The position numbers and the translations under genes are program-made. From Topomyia yanbarensis (Eukaryota > Arthropoda > Insecta > Diptera > Culicidae): 64,000 nucleotides of DNA. Shown here piece after piece: positions 1-11,293 of this stretch (the stretch's first letter is position 1; every line of letters starts with the position of its first letter). The stretch is from contig NC_080671.1 of assembly GCF_030247195.1 (NCBI RefSeq), forward strand, positions 301,270,504 to 301,334,503, written 5' to 3'. Below the pieces are notes generated by a model. The model did not search any database and was not told the origin of the DNA. It saw only the letters and a program-made list of their open reading frames with translations.

Positions 1-8
1 AAGGTGAG

Positions 9-1295
9 ATGGACGTCGAAATAAAATCGGCTCCCCGGCTCAAGGTATATCCGAGCACGGCCACCGGGCCATTTGTGATCTTCTTTCGGACCAAAGAAAA
101 AAAGTGTTTGAATCTGTTGCAGATTTCTCGAGTTCTGACGGATCGGTATTCGGCCGTGACAGAAATATCGAAAATTCGCCCTGATAAGCTTCGGGTGGTG
201 GTTAACAGTTCAACTCAGGCAAACGATATTGCTGGCTACGAGCCCTTTACGAGGGAGTACAGGGTGTATATTCCAGCTAGCAGGGTTGAAGTCAGTGGGG
301 TCGTTTCCGATTCGAGTCTGAATTGCGAGGTCCTGCTAAAATATGGGACTGGCTGTTTCAAAGTCCCCATGCTTAAGCCAGTGAAGATACTGGAATGCAA
401 ACGTTTGCATTCAGCATCAGTCGCAGATGACGGCAAGAAAATATACGTCAACTCAGACTCTTATCGGGTGACCTTCGCCGGCTCTGCTCTGCCCAATTAC
501 CTCCTCTTTGACAAGGTTCGTCTACCTGTTCGCCTCTTTGTGCCGCGGGTCATGAACTGTACTAATTGCAAACAATTGGGACACACAGCCTCCCATTGTA
601 GCAATAAAGCCCGCTGTGGGAAATGCGGTGGGAATCATGCGGATGATTCCTGTGGTAGAGATGTCGAAAAGTGTCTCTACTGTGGGGGAAACCCACATGA
701 TCTCCCTTCATGTCCCGCGTACAAACAGCGCGAGGAGAATCTTAAGCGTTCCCTTCAGGGACGCTCTAAGCGATCTTTTGCAGAAATGCTTAAGATAGCT
801 ACGCCACCTGTCTCTACGAACATCTATACCAACTTGTCTACTGACGAAGGCGACTGTGATGAACCCCAGGAGGGAACATCTTCTGCTGTGCCTAGAAGTA
901 GTAGAAAAAGGAAGAACATTTCCTCTTCCAAGCTTCGTCGTAAAGGCCAGAAGGTGTCTCTTCATGGTCCCCCTAAAATAACTACTCAAGGAAGTACTGA
1001 TGCAAAACCGAAGCAAGTCGCTCCCGGTCTCAGTAACCTGAGCTCAGAAAAGGAGTTCCCAGCACTTCCAGGAACATCAAAAACCCCAAGTGTTCCCATA
1101 TCTCAGCCAGAGAAAGAAAACAGCGCTGGCTTAATAAATTTCTCTGACATTGTGGACCGTATTCTTACAGCGTTAAACATTTCTGACCCCCTTAAAAGTA
1201 TCTTGATAAGCTTTCTCCCCGCAGTAAAAACATTTTTGATGCAGTTCACCGCGAAATGGCCCCTTCTTTCAGCGATTGTATCCTTCGATGGCTAA
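9..1295 (+). CDS. LINE ORF1, nucleic-acid-binding Gag-like protein, 428 aa
   Basis: This is an intact 428-residue frame. Three zinc knuckles follow one another: C184/C187/H192/C197, C203/C206/H210/C215 and C222/C225/H230/C235, as in ORF1 proteins of I-like and Jockey-like LINEs, which coat the element RNA and chaperone annealing. After the knuckles comes a basic, Ser/Lys-rich linker (about 240-320) and then a low-complexity acidic/Pro stretch. The ORF1 stop (TAA, 1293-1295) overlaps the likely ORF2 start ATG at 1288, so ORF2 would be reached by reinitiation or a similar mechanism. The frame is undamaged although ORF2 is dead, which may be chance in a fairly young copy. Start choice: first ATG of the open frame, nine bases from the window edge, so an upstream start cannot be excluded. 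Confidence 0.85.
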   Translation: MDVEIKSAPRLKVYPSTATGPFVIFFRTKEKKCLNLLQISRVLTDRYSAVTEISKIRPDKLRVVVNSSTQANDIAGYEPFTREYRVYIPASRVEVSGVVSDSSLNCEVLLKYGTGCFKVPMLKPVKILECKRLHSASVADDGKKIYVNSDSYRVTFAGSALPNYLLFDKVRLPVRLFVPRVMNCTNCKQLGHTASHCSNKARCGKCGGNHADDSCGRDVEKCLYCGGNPHDLPSCPAYKQREENLKRSLQGRSKRSFAEMLKIATPPVSTNIYTNLSTDEGDCDEPQEGTSSAVPRSSRKRKNISSSKLRRKGQKVSLHGPPKITTQGSTDAKPKQVAPGLSNLSSEKEFPALPGTSKTPSVPISQPEKENSAGLINFSDIVDRILTALNISDPLKSILISFLPAVKTFLMQFTAKWPLLSAIVSFDG

Positions 1296-4200
1296 TTCAT
1301 CGAACGAGGTCAAGGATTTAATCACTGTTCTACAGTGGAATTGCAGAAGCATTATCCCGAAAATCGATTCGTTTAAAATCTTACTAAATAATTTGAAATG
1401 CATTTGCCCTATGCGAGACATGGCTCACTTCAGAAATAACCCTACACTTCCACGATTTTAATATTATTCGCTTGGATCGAGAAGACTCTTACGGAGGAGT
1501 ACTTTTGGGGATCAAAAAGTGCTATTCTTTCAATCGGATCGACCTCCCCTCGACACCAGGCATTGAAGTTGTCGCTTGCCAAACCAGAATTAAAGGCAAA
1601 GACCTTTGCATTGCTTCCACCTACATCCCCCCTAGAGCCTCAGTTAGCCACCGACGGCTTTGCGATATTGCGGAACTCCTCCCCGCACCGAGGCTAGTTT
1701 TAGGTGACTTCAACTCCCACGGCACAGCATGGGGTTGCCTTCATGACGATAATCGATCTACCCTACTCCATGAGCTTTGCGACAACTTCAATATGACTAT
1801 TTCGAATACGGGTGAAATGACACGGATTCCTGCCCCTCCAGCGCGACCGAGCGCCTTAGATCTGTCCCTCTGCTCGACATCGCTCCGGTTAGATTGCATG
1901 TGGAAGGTAGTCTCTGATCCCCACGGCAGCGACCATCTGCCAATCGTAATTAATATTGCTAATGGTTCAAGGCCACCGAATACAATCAATGTTTCGTATG
2001 ACCTCACACGAAATATTGATTGGAAGAGCTACGCGTCCGCGATATCCGACAAAATCGAGTGCACTCAAGAGCTTCCTCCGGAGGAAGAGTACGGGTTCCT
2101 GGCTGGCTTGATTCTCGATACCGCGATTCAAGCTCAGACTAAACGCGTACCAGACGCGAACTCACGCGGGCGTCCTCCCAATCCATGGTGGGACAAAGAG
2201 TGCTCAGACGTGTACGCGGAGAAGGCCGCTGCGTATAAGACCTTCCGGGACGACGGGCTGCCACCTAGCTACCGACAGTACGCGATGGCGGAAACGCGCA
2301 TGAAGAGTTTGATAAAAACCAAAAAACGTAGCTACTGGCGCCGGTTCGTCGACGGACTAACGAGAGAAACATCGATGAGCACTCTTTGGAGTACGGCCCG
2401 GCGCTTACGAAACCGAAACAGTACTAATGAGAGCGTGGAATATTCAAACCGTTGGATATTCGATTTTGCCAAGAAGGTTTGTCCGGATTCCGCCCCGGCA
2501 CAGAAGATCTACCGCGCCGCGTCCCCTCACAATAACGCGAACGAAACACCGTTTTCGATGGTGGAGTTCTCACTTGCTCTCTTGTCATGTAACTATAAAG
2601 CCCCAGGGCCAGACAGAATCAAATTTAACTTGTTAAAGAATCTGCCAGACCCTGCCAAGAGACGCTTGTTGAATTTATTTAACAAGTTTCTTGAGGATAA
2701 TATTGTCCCTCATGACTGGAGGCAAGTGAAGGTCATCGCCATTCAAAAACCAGGAAAACCAGCCTCCGACCACAACTCGTATCGACCGATTGCGATGCTG
2801 TCCTGTATCCGAAAGTTGTTCGAGAAAATGATCTTGTTTCGCCTCGATAATTGGGTTGAAGCAAATGGCTTACTGGCAGATACACAATTTGGTTTCCGCA
2901 AAGGCAAAGGGACGAACGATTGTCTTGCGTTGCTCTCAACAGAAATTCAAATGGCTTATGCTAGCAAAGAGCAGATGGCATCAGTTTTCCTAGATATAAA
3001 GGGGGCTTTTGATTCAGTTTCTATCAAAATTCTTTCTGAGAAGCTGCACCAGCATGGTCTTTCACCGACTCTAAACAACTTTTTGCTAAACCTGTTGTCT
3101 GAAAAACATATGCATTTTTTGCATGGTGATTTATCGACATCACGAATTAGCTACATGGGTCTTCCCCAGGGCTCATGTCTAAGCCCCCTTCTCTATAACT
3201 TTTACGTGAATGACATTGACGAATGTCTTGTCAATTCCTGCACGCTAAGGCAGCTTGCAGATGGCAGTGTGGTCTCTATTACAGGTCCCAAAGCCGTCGA
3301 TCTGCAAGGACCATTGCAAGATACCTTGGACAATTTGTCTGCTTGGGCCCTCCAGCTAGGTATCGAGTTCTCCACGGAGAAAACTGAGCTAGTCGTATTT
3401 TCAAGGAAGCGTGAACCAGCGCAACTACAGCTTCAATTAATGGGTCAAACTATTGCTCAGGTTTCAACTTTCAAATATCTCGGGGTCTGGTTCGACTCTA
3501 AAGGAACCTGGGGAAACAGAAGTGCCAACAAAGGATCAACTTTCTCCGTACAATAACCGGAACATGGTGGGGTGCCCACCCAGGAGACCTGATCAAGCTG
3601 TACCAAACAACAATATTGTCGGTGATGGAGTACGGGAGTTTCTGTTTCCGCTCCGCTGCGAACATACATTTCATCAAACTAGAGCGAATCCAATATTGTT
3701 GTTTGCGTATTGCTTTGGGTTGCATGCACTCGACACATACGATGAGTTTAGAAGTGCTGGCGGGCGTCCTTCCGCTGAAAAATCGATTTTGGGAACTCTC
3801 ATATCGATTGCTCATCCGATGCGATATCTTGAACCCGTTAGTAATTGCAAATTTCGAAAGGCTTGTCGAGCTGAATTCTCAAACCCGATTTATGTCCTTG
3901 TACTTCGATTACATGGCACAAAATATCAATCCTTCTTCATACTATCCCAACCGTGTCAATCTCTTTCATGCTTCTGATTCAACTGTATTCTTCGACACAT
4001 CCATGAAAGACGAGATTCGTGGAATCCCGGATCACATACGTCCGCAAGTGATCCCAAGCATCTTTCATAGTAAATTTCGAGAAGTCGACTGCAACAAGAT
4101 GTTTTACACCGACGGGTCAAGCCTCGACGGCTCCACTGGCTTCGGTATATTCAATCAAAACCTCACCGCCTCATTCAAACTCAATGATCCTGCTTCAGTT

Positions 4201-4950
4201 TACGTCGCAGAACTTGCTGCTATTCAGTATACCCTTGGGATCATTGATACTTTGCCCACCGATCATTACTTTATTGTCTCGGATAGCCTCAGCTCAATCG
4301 AGGCTGTCCGTTCAATGAAACCTAGAAAGCACATTCCATATTTTCTGGGGAAAATCTGGGAGCGCCTGCGTGCTTTATCTGTAAGATCGTACAAGATTAC
4401 CTTAGTTTGAGTTCCCTCGCATTGCTCCATTCCAGGTAATGAAGAAGCGGACTCTTTAGCTAAGGCGGGCGCTTTGCAAGAGGGCATATATGAAAGACCA
4501 ATTAGCTTCAACGAATTTTTCAGTATTACTCATCAGAGAACCCTCGAAAGTTGGCAAACTTCATGGAGTAATGGTGAACTGGGAAGGTGGCTACATTCGA
4601 TAATCCCTATGGTATCGACGAAACCTTGGTTCAGGGGGATGGATGTGGGTCGGGATTTCATTCGCGTGATGTCTCGGCTCATGTCCAATCACTACACGCT
4701 GGACGCACATCTCCGGCGTATTGGGCTCGTGGATAGCGGTATCTGCGCTTGTGGTAACGGTTATCACGAAATCGAACATGTTGTCTGGGCATGCGCCGAG
4801 TACTGTTCTGCCAGATCTCAACTATTCGATTCCCTTCGGGCCCGAGGAAGATCACCCAATGTCCCGGTTCGAGATGTACTAGCAGGCCGCGATATTCTCT
4901 ACATGTCCCTTATATACACGTTCCTCAAAACCATCAATATCCAAATTTAA
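1288..4950 (+). pseudogene. LINE ORF2 pseudogene: endonuclease, reverse transcriptase, RNase H
   Basis: Reading begins at ATG 1288 in one frame (motif LQWNCRS of the endonuclease), shifts near 1405, runs open from about 1405 to 3556, then shifts back near 3515-3560 and runs to 4950 apart from a TGA at 4408-4410. Endonuclease motifs LGDFNSHGTAWG and SDHLPIVI are visible, as are RT blocks YRPIAMLSCIRK, FGFRKGKGTND, FLDIKGAFDS and GLPQGSCLSPLLYN. The catalytic ADD box reads ADG (GAT GGC at 3260-3265), so a metal-binding aspartate is lost. RNase H shows TDGSS, AELAAI and SDSLSS; the TGA sits where a Trp codon is expected just before PSHCSIPGNEEADSLA. A C-terminal CACG...H...C motif closes the protein. 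Two frameshifts (the second apparently with a small deletion), one nonsense codon and one active-site change make it inactive. Confidence 0.88.
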
Positions 4951-5204
4951 ATGCCCCTATCTTTTCTCTTATCATTCCCAGAAGTGCCCTCTTCCGACTA
5001 CCGTACCCCAACGATGGTTTGATACCACTCCAAGACGAGACAAAACATCTGTCGAATGAACCAACAACACGAGATCTACAGTACAACATCACACGCGCAA
5101 CGCGATGTGTTCCCGATCCGTATCTGAGCCGTACTACGAAATCGTCTGGAGGAACCCCTGCCGACTCGAGGAAAACCGCCCGGCGTCCCAATACTTGATG
5201 CATC

Positions 5205-5595
5205 CGTTGATTCCTGATGCCGGAAACTGAAAGTTTATATCCCTACCCACCCCCCCCCCCCCCCCGTTCAGCCTTGTCCACCCTCTCTCCCATGTCTCTG
5301 ATACACAGATGTATGTCTTCACCCCCTTCTTCCCTTGAATATCTTCCCAAAATTTATGTGCCCCCCTATCTTCTAGTGTTAGTTGATCAATCCGTTCGAA
5401 TCTGTAATCCTGACCGTTAATTCCTGATGCCGGAAACTGAAGGTTTATATCTCACCCCCCCTTCAGCCTTGTCCACCCTCCCTCCCATGTCTCTGATACA
5501 CAGATGTATGACTTCACTCCCTTCTCCCCTTGAATATCTTCCCAAAACTTATGTGCCCCCCTATCTCCTAGTTTTAGTTGATCAATATTTAATCT
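5205..5595 (+). repeat. Tandem duplication in LINE 3' UTR, ~210 + ~180 bp, with 16-C run
   Basis: The block starting at the motif TTCCTGATGCCGGAAACTGA (5211) recurs at 5421, a 210-base step, and both are followed by the same C-rich, then CCTTGTCCACCCTC, then CTGATACACAGATGTATG segments. The first copy holds an uninterrupted run of 16 C (5250-5265) that is only 7 C in the second. The copies differ by scattered substitutions, so the duplication is not brand new. It lies between the ORF2 stop and the A-rich tail. Confidence 0.8.
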
Positions 5596-6003
5596 CGTTA
5601 AGAAATGCACAACAGTACCACTACTTTAAAATAGCCCTAATTAATTCCCCTTAATCTTGAACCACTCTTTCTAGTTACTTCTAGTTAATAAGCTTGTAAA
5701 ATGTTCCGCTTAGTTAATAATTAATTTCTCCTACAATCTCCCTTCTAAAAATCATAAAGTCAATTACTATACAAAGAACACACAAAATGACCCGTCCCCC
5801 AAATCTTACGAATAGTATATTATACCCTCCTTTATATGTATAAGTTAGCTGTAAAGTTTTTTTTAGTTTCATTATATAAAACAAAATATTGAAATGTGTA
5901 ACCCCCTAGTTTTAAGAAATTCAAAATGTAAAACAATGAAAAAATGGCACCTTTAAGCTAACGCATACGTGCCTTATCAAATAAACAAATTGAAAAAAAA
6001 AGA

Positions 6004-6142
6004 AAATTCGCCAAATTTTACATTAAATCAATGGCTCTTTTTTTGAATTGTAGTGCTTTCTGCCAAATAGTTTTCTGGGTTTTGGTTCATTCTGCGAAAA
6101 GGTTTTCGGTACTTCTTGAAGATTAGTTTTCTGGGAATTTAT
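6004..6142. other. AT-rich spacer after LINE tail
   Basis: Nothing recognisable. It contains several diverged direct copies of a GTTTTCTGGG-like decamer at about 6068, 6128 and 6340, flanking the hairpin MITE. Confidence 0.4.
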
Positions 6143-6289
6143 CACCCTTATTCTTGTTTACGACGAATGCGAGATTCGTTCGAAAGTGGTTTGTATTCCC
6201 GTTTACGACAGCAAAATCAAATGGACTTACTATTCGTTCGAATCGCTTTCGAACGAATATCGCATTCGTCGTAAACAAGAATAAGGGTG
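6143..6289. mobile_element. 147-bp hairpin MITE, TAT target duplication
   Basis: The ends are inverted copies: CACCCTTATTCTTGTTTACG on the left pairs with CGTAAACAAGAATAAGGGTG on the right, and pairing continues inward through a GAATCGTTCGAAAG-like stretch. TAT stands immediately outside each end. It has no coding capacity. A 3-bp duplication is compatible with a PIF/Harbinger-type mover, but the family is not proven. Confidence 0.75.
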
Positions 6290-7223
6290 TATGTAATTTA
6301 TGGCGAATGTATTTTTAGGGAAAAAGCTTCGGCATTTTATTTTCTGGGAAACGGTTTTCAGGGTAATGTTATAGAAACATGTAAAAATAAAAATATTCTT
6401 ATTTAAATTTAGTATGTACACCTTAAATTTGATATAGCTGCTACAAAAAGGGTTATGCGGCTATACGAATGAGTATTTTAATATTACTTTGGTTTTTTGA
6501 AAAATTGGCAATGTCCCCCTTTTTGTCAGCCTAAAGTACACTACGGAACTGACAAAAATGGGCCTTCACTGTAATCCCATCAGTCTCTAACAATATTTCA
6601 CACATTGAGTAAAACACATTAAGTAGCCAGGATGGTGAGGCTCATTTTTTTATTGATTTGATTAATTTTGAAAAGAAATAAATTGTGACATCAGCGCAAT
6701 GACATTTTTTTTGCTTTTGCCTGCCTTCGGAATGCAGTTACAATCCAAATTTAGCTTGTCTAGAATATCAACTTCCGCTCTAAGGAATTGTTTCCCTGCT
6801 TAAGGCAAAAACCACACGTTCTATTGTTGTAAAAATAAATAACTATAGAGAAACAGACCTCTCTCGGTTAGTTTCATCTATTATAGTTTGATAAGACTGT
6901 TGCAACTATAGAGTGTTATAGGTTCATTGTTTGCTAAATATTCTTGCCAGCATCCAATTTACATTACAAGCAATCGATTCGCTTTGAGTAGAGATTATTC
7001 AGTAAGTTGATGCCTAGTAAATAAAATTAATTTAAACTGGAGTGTTGATGGTGGATAGGTTATTATGTTCAATACTCGATCGGGTCGCGCGAGGCGTTTT
7101 TGTTGTTGTTGTGGAATTCGTTTGCAACTTTTGCGTATCTGGGTATTTGATATACTGCGTAATTGATGTTTTTAATTTGATTATTATATTATCAATTTGA
7201 TCACTAATATTCGTGTACTGGGT
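6290..7223. other. Intergenic spacer 3' of ABCF2
   Basis: AT-rich non-coding DNA between the LINE/MITE and the stop codon of the ABCF2 gene. It should include the 3' UTR and polyadenylation site of that minus-strand gene, but I cannot fix the cleavage site from sequence alone. No other feature seen. Confidence 0.4.
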
Positions 7224-9164
7224 CTATTTTCCAGCGATGTTTGCTTCCTTGGCTATATTCTTTTTGAGATGCTCCTTGTAGTCCAGGATGTTTCCGTTCC
7301 ATTTAGTGACTTTCCCGTTTTCGCAAATCCAAATTTCGTTTGCCACCTGAAAATAAAACTGTGAGTGAAGGTAGACTTAAAAGTAAACTCATGGACCTGA
7401 CCTGATTAATTAGTCGAAAATCGTGACTGACAAGCACCAAACCACCTTCAAAGTCGTTAATTGCATCGGCCAACGCATCGATTGTTTCCATGTCTAAGTG
7501 ATTGGTAGGTTCATCCAGTAGCAGTAGGTGCGGTTTTTTCCAGGCCAAATACGCAAACACAACGCGGCAACGTTGTCCATCTGAAAGTTGCCGAATGGGA
7601 CATACTTGTTGCCGCCCAGTCAAGCCGTAGCGACCAATGATCTTACGCATTTCTTCCCGTTCTACTATCTCAGGGAAGGATTTCAACATGTAGTCCAGAG
7701 GACTCATGTCCATGTCAAGCAGCTCGTGCAAGTGCTGATGATACCTTGCAATGCGAAGGTGGGAGTTTTTACGAATCATTCCCGATGTAGGCACAAGATC
7801 TCCGTATAGCAGCTTGAGCAGTGTACTTTTGCCCGCACCATTGGGACCGACCAACGCTAATCTGGTATCCAGATCGATTCCAAATTCAAGATTTTTGTAG
7901 ATGTGCGGTGTACTGTCATTATAGCGAAAACTAACATTTTGCACCATAATCACGGGCGGTGGAATTGTACCACAAGACGGGAAACAAAAGTTCAGCTGTT
8001 TGTCATCGGTAGCCTTTTCGGTGAGTCCCTGGGCCATCATTTTAGCAAGTGTTTTTTCCTTCGATTGTGCCTGACGAGCCAGCTTTGCGGAACCGTGACC
8101 AAATCGTGCAATGTAGTTCTTCATATGTGCAATCTGATCCTGTTCCCAATTGTATTGCTTCATTTGATTTTCCAACAATTCCATACGAGTTTTCACAAAT
8201 TGTTCGTAGTTACCCGTGTAATATTTCAACCGTTTCTGTGTCATGTGAATTATATTGGTACAAACCCCGTTTAGAAAATCCTGCGAGTGGGATATGATGA
8301 CCAGAATTCGTTTATAGGTTTTCAGTTCTTCTTCCAACCATACGCAAGCATCCAGATCGAGATGATTAGTCGGTTCATCAAGTAGTAGCAGATGTGGTTT
8401 CACAAACAGAGCTCTAGCCAAGGCAATTCGCATTCGCCAACCTCCGGAAAAATCTTTGGCAGCTTTTGCTTGCATTTGCTTTGTGAAACCGAGACCATGC
8501 AGAATTCGCGACGCCTTCGCTTCGGCTACATCTGCTGACATCTCATCGAGACGATCGTAGATATCCATTAACCGCTCCTGAGACTCATCGTCTTCTTGTT
8601 CGACTAACTGGTCGGCCATCTTCTCCAGCTTGATGCGTTCCTCGTCTACCTCCATGACGCATTGTAGGGCACTTTTGGAACTAGCCGGGATTTCACGGGT
8701 AAGATGGAAGATATCGATGTGCTCTGGAATTGGTACTTCGCGGTTGCCAAGCACTGCTAGAAGAGAAGATTTGCCGCAACCGTTGGCACCGAGCAAGCCA
8801 TAGCGTCGGCCACAATTCAACTCCAGCATCGTGTCCTGAAGCATTTCCGATCCAAAGAACGTAATCGAAAAATTGGCAAATTTTATATCGCGCGAGCGAG
8901 GATGGACGGCTAGTGAACCAGTACATGCCCTTGCTTCTGCGTTAATTCTTGCCTCTTCGTCGAGTTTAGCACAAAGTGCCTCTGTAATAAAGAAATTACC
9001 TGATTGCTGTTTACTGGCAGTTTAATTAAAAAGAACCCACCTTCCTCGGTCATTTCAGTCGATCCATTAGAAGTTCCGTTAGTTACCGACTTTTCGTCTT
9101 TTTTTGAGCTCTGAACTAACGTAATTTTCTTGTTCCGTCCTTTTTGTTTTTTATCGGGGGCCAT
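7224..9164 (-). CDS. ABCF2: ABC transporter F family member 2 (ABCF2), 3 exons, 608 aa
   Basis: Coding exons on the minus strand are 9164-9041, 8981-7402 and 7346-7224. The introns (8982-9040, 59 bp; 7347-7401, 55 bp) both have GT...AG ends. The joined frame is 609 codons, the usual ABCF2 length. The protein has no membrane segment. It has two ATP-binding cassettes: Walker A GANGCGKS (about 106-113), signature SGGWRMR (about 220-226) and Walker [13 protein letters not shown] (about 239-250); then Walker A GPNGAGKS (about 420-427), signature LSDGQ (about 507-511) and a second [12 protein letters not shown] (about 527-538). A charged linker joins the cassettes. The N-terminus is Lys-rich (KKQKGRNKK). 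ABCF proteins are soluble cytosolic ATPases associated with ribosomes and translation rather than transport. All motifs are intact, so this looks like a working host gene. The single long frame hides the true start and C-terminus; splicing restores both. Confidence 0.95.
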
Positions 9165-9696
9165 GACTGCTGGATAACTGAAACAAATTGATGCAAAAGA
9201 AATTTTAAAACGTCATTAAATTCATGTTCTAATTCCACTTCAAAATGATTAAGTACGCCTAAATTGATTGAACGTTGCACATAAAGGACTGATCAGAGCG
9301 CAGTGCATAATCGAAGCAGCTGTTCTATTTCCGCGTGGGATGTAGGATAAGAGCGGAGAGCTATTCAAGTGATGCACGGATGACGTACATGTTACTCATT
9401 GGCTACACTACTTGCATCTATCCGGAACAAAAAAAATCGTAGAAAATGCAGTGAATAAAAAAAATGCATGGGGATTCGCTTGTTTCTATTTTCAGCGTTT
9501 GTCTTGCCAATCAGAAATGGTATAATATTTCAATACAGTACCTTGAATCTTCAGCTAAATATTTATCGATATTAGTCAGCACTTTACTAGGAAATTGCGG
9601 ACAAAAACTAAATTGAAGGAAATTTCCACAAACCTGCAAATTTATCTTCTTGCTTGACAAGATGAAAAGGAGCGAGGAAAATGACAGATTTGGAAG
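9165..9696. other. 5' flank of ABCF2 (putative promoter region)
   Basis: No open frame or mobile-element end was recognised between the ABCF2 ATG and the first MITE at 9705. The promoter and 5' UTR of ABCF2 should lie here, but no TATA box or initiator can be called with confidence. Confidence 0.35.
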
Positions 9697-9704
9697 GGGC
9701 ACAC

Positions 9705-10142
9705 CTAAGAGAAGAGACGACAACAGGCTTCTTGCTCTTCTTAATTTTCCCGACTGGGCCCTGCAGTAAATCTAAAGACAACAAACGTTCATCGTTGCCA
9801 GATTCCTTTTGTATGCTTTTCGCAATTGCTGAAAATAATTGTACCTCGAAAATCGCACCTCAACCAACAATTTACAATGCATAAGCTGCATTTAAAAATT
9901 TAATTTAATTTTTATTCGTGTCAGTATACGTAACTATATCGTCATTCATGACTTTTTTCAATTTGCATGAAATGTTGATGTGTATGAAAAGTAGCCAGAA
10001 TAGATTCAGCAGCACTGATTTCCATCCCGTTGGTAAATATAATAAACGCTCATGATTAGCAAAACGACCAATCAGAAGCTGGTTCAATATTGAGGTTAGG
10101 ACTGGATCAAATTGGCTACGCGAGTGTCTTCTCTTCTCTTAG
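9705..10142. mobile_element. 438-bp MITE, 8-bp TSD GGGCACAC
   Basis: The left end CTAAGAGAAGAGA and the right end TCTTCTCTTAG are inverted repeats. The octamer GGGCACAC flanks both sides (9697-9704 and 10143-10150). An 8-bp duplication is typical of hAT-type transposition. There is no transposase, so it is non-autonomous. Confidence 0.8.
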
Positions 10143-10228
10143 GGGCACACGAGAAACAAAATGCTCACATGTTCACTGCCAGTTTCGGATAAAAGACGTT
10201 ACTATAGCGTTATAATGAAATATTTTCC

Positions 10229-10655
10229 CAAAGAGAATAGTGAAAGAGACGAAGAGTGAAAATCAGTCAAAACGGCAACACTCCCTTTATGATGATTTCA
10301 ACACTAGAATTTTGGCAACCGCTTCTACAGGCAGCACTTTAAATGACTCCTATTATATTTTGAAAACAAACCGTATGTCGATCGATGGATTTGTTTATCA
10401 AACGATGTGCATTTCGAAACAAAGAGATGAAATAATTCTAAAGCTTATTTTTACTCATACATATACTCTAGAATGCACCTTACAATCACGATTGAGCTAA
10501 ATTCTGACGAAAATTCAAATTTCTTTTTTGATAGAAGTACAATACTTATCTCCTCCAACTCAGGCATGAGTAATGTTTATTTACATTGCACGATTGGTCT
10601 GCTCAATAAGGTATTTTTGGCTTCACACTATTCGTCTCTTTCCCTATTCTCTTTG
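10229..10655. mobile_element. 427-bp hAT-like MITE (family H1), 8-bp TSD TATTTTCC
   Basis: The ends are CAAAGAGAATAG...CTATTCTCTTTG with the exact duplication TATTTTCC at 10221-10228 and 10656-10663. The same family recurs in opposite orientation at 38263 (truncated), 48384 and 52614, each with the unrelated duplication GTACAGTC, which confirms the ends. It has no transposase; the frames inside are not conserved proteins. Confidence 0.9.
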
Positions 10656-10675
10656 TATTTTCCAAGTGGGAATAA

Positions 10676-10843
10676 CCCAGTAAAGTTCAGCCGGAAATGA
10701 ATTGGAATTCTGGCTGGTTCCAGTTCGCATTCCGGCTCCAGTGACACAACCGATTCTAACTAGAATCGGTTGTGTCACTGGAGCCGGAATACGAACTGGA
10801 ATCAGCCAGAATTCCAGTTTACTTCCGGCTGAGCTTAACTGGG
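10676..10843. mobile_element. 168-bp fully palindromic MITE (P1a), 2-bp TSD AA
   Basis: It reads CCCAGTAAAGTTCAGCCGGA...TCCGGCTGAGCTTAACTGGG and folds along its whole length around AATCGGTTGTGTCACTGGAG. It is flanked by AA on both sides. It is related to the element at 17374-17541. Confidence 0.85.
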
Positions 10844-10866
10844 AATATAAGGGTATTGCGCTATTA

Positions 10867-11036
10867 CCCAGTTAAACTCATTCCGGAACCGGTTCGGATT
10901 TCTGAATGGAGTCATTATGGATTCCTAATCAAATGCAACAACCGATTCCGACTCAGAATCGGTTGTTGCATTTGATTTGGAATCCATACTGACTCCATTA
11001 AGGATTCCGAATCAAATTCCGAATGGTTTGACCGGG
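10867..11036. mobile_element. 170-bp palindromic MITE (P1b), 2-bp TSD TA
   Basis: The ends CCCAGTTAAACTCATTCCGG and TTCCGAATGGTTTGACCGGG with the central palindrome AATCGGTTGTTGCATTTGAT make a full-length hairpin. TA lies on both sides. It sits only 23 bp from the preceding P1a element. The same subfamily is at 12126-12295 and 14391-14560 in inverted orientation. Confidence 0.85.
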
Positions 11037-11051
11037 TATGCGAGGAATTCA

Positions 11052-11276
11052 ATATTAATTCGTCAAAAGGGCGAAACTGTTTATGGTAAACAAACTTGTT
11101 TCGCTCATTAGTCTGCAGCAGAGTGGAATTTCATGCAAAATATGCGTTAATGTAAATTTTTACCTTTCGTAGAAGTAATTTCAATTGTTTTCTGCTTCGA
11201 AATTATAGTAAATTAAGAGAAACCATCAAAATAAAAGTTTGTTTACAAATCTTATTCGCCCTTTTGCAAATTTAAT
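11052..11276. mobile_element. ~225-bp inverted-repeat MITE (CAAAAGGGCGAA family)
   Basis: The left end ATTAATTCGTCAAAAGGGCG and the right end CGCCCTTTTGCAAATTTAAT are imperfect inverted repeats, with AAACAAACTTG / AAGTTTGTTTAC just inside. A close copy lies at about 33507-33705 and, through the segmental duplication, at about 43646-43845. Exact ends and target duplication are uncertain. Confidence 0.65.
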
Positions 11277-11293
11277 ATGAAATTGTCCTTTCT

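Larger units (their letters stand above)
1..6003 (+). mobile_element. I-like non-LTR retrotransposon (LINE), 5' end probably outside window
   Basis: The element carries ORF1 with CCHC knuckles, then ORF2 with AP-like endonuclease, reverse transcriptase, RNase H and a terminal Cys/His motif, then a pyrimidine-rich 3' UTR ending in an A-rich tail near 5990-6003. RNase H after the RT together with a CCHC ORF1 fits the I clade of insect LINEs; this assignment is by domain order, not by phylogeny. ORF1 starts nine bases into the window, so any 5' UTR is cut off. No target-site duplication can be scored because the left end is missing. ORF2 is broken, so this copy cannot move by itself. Confidence 0.85.
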
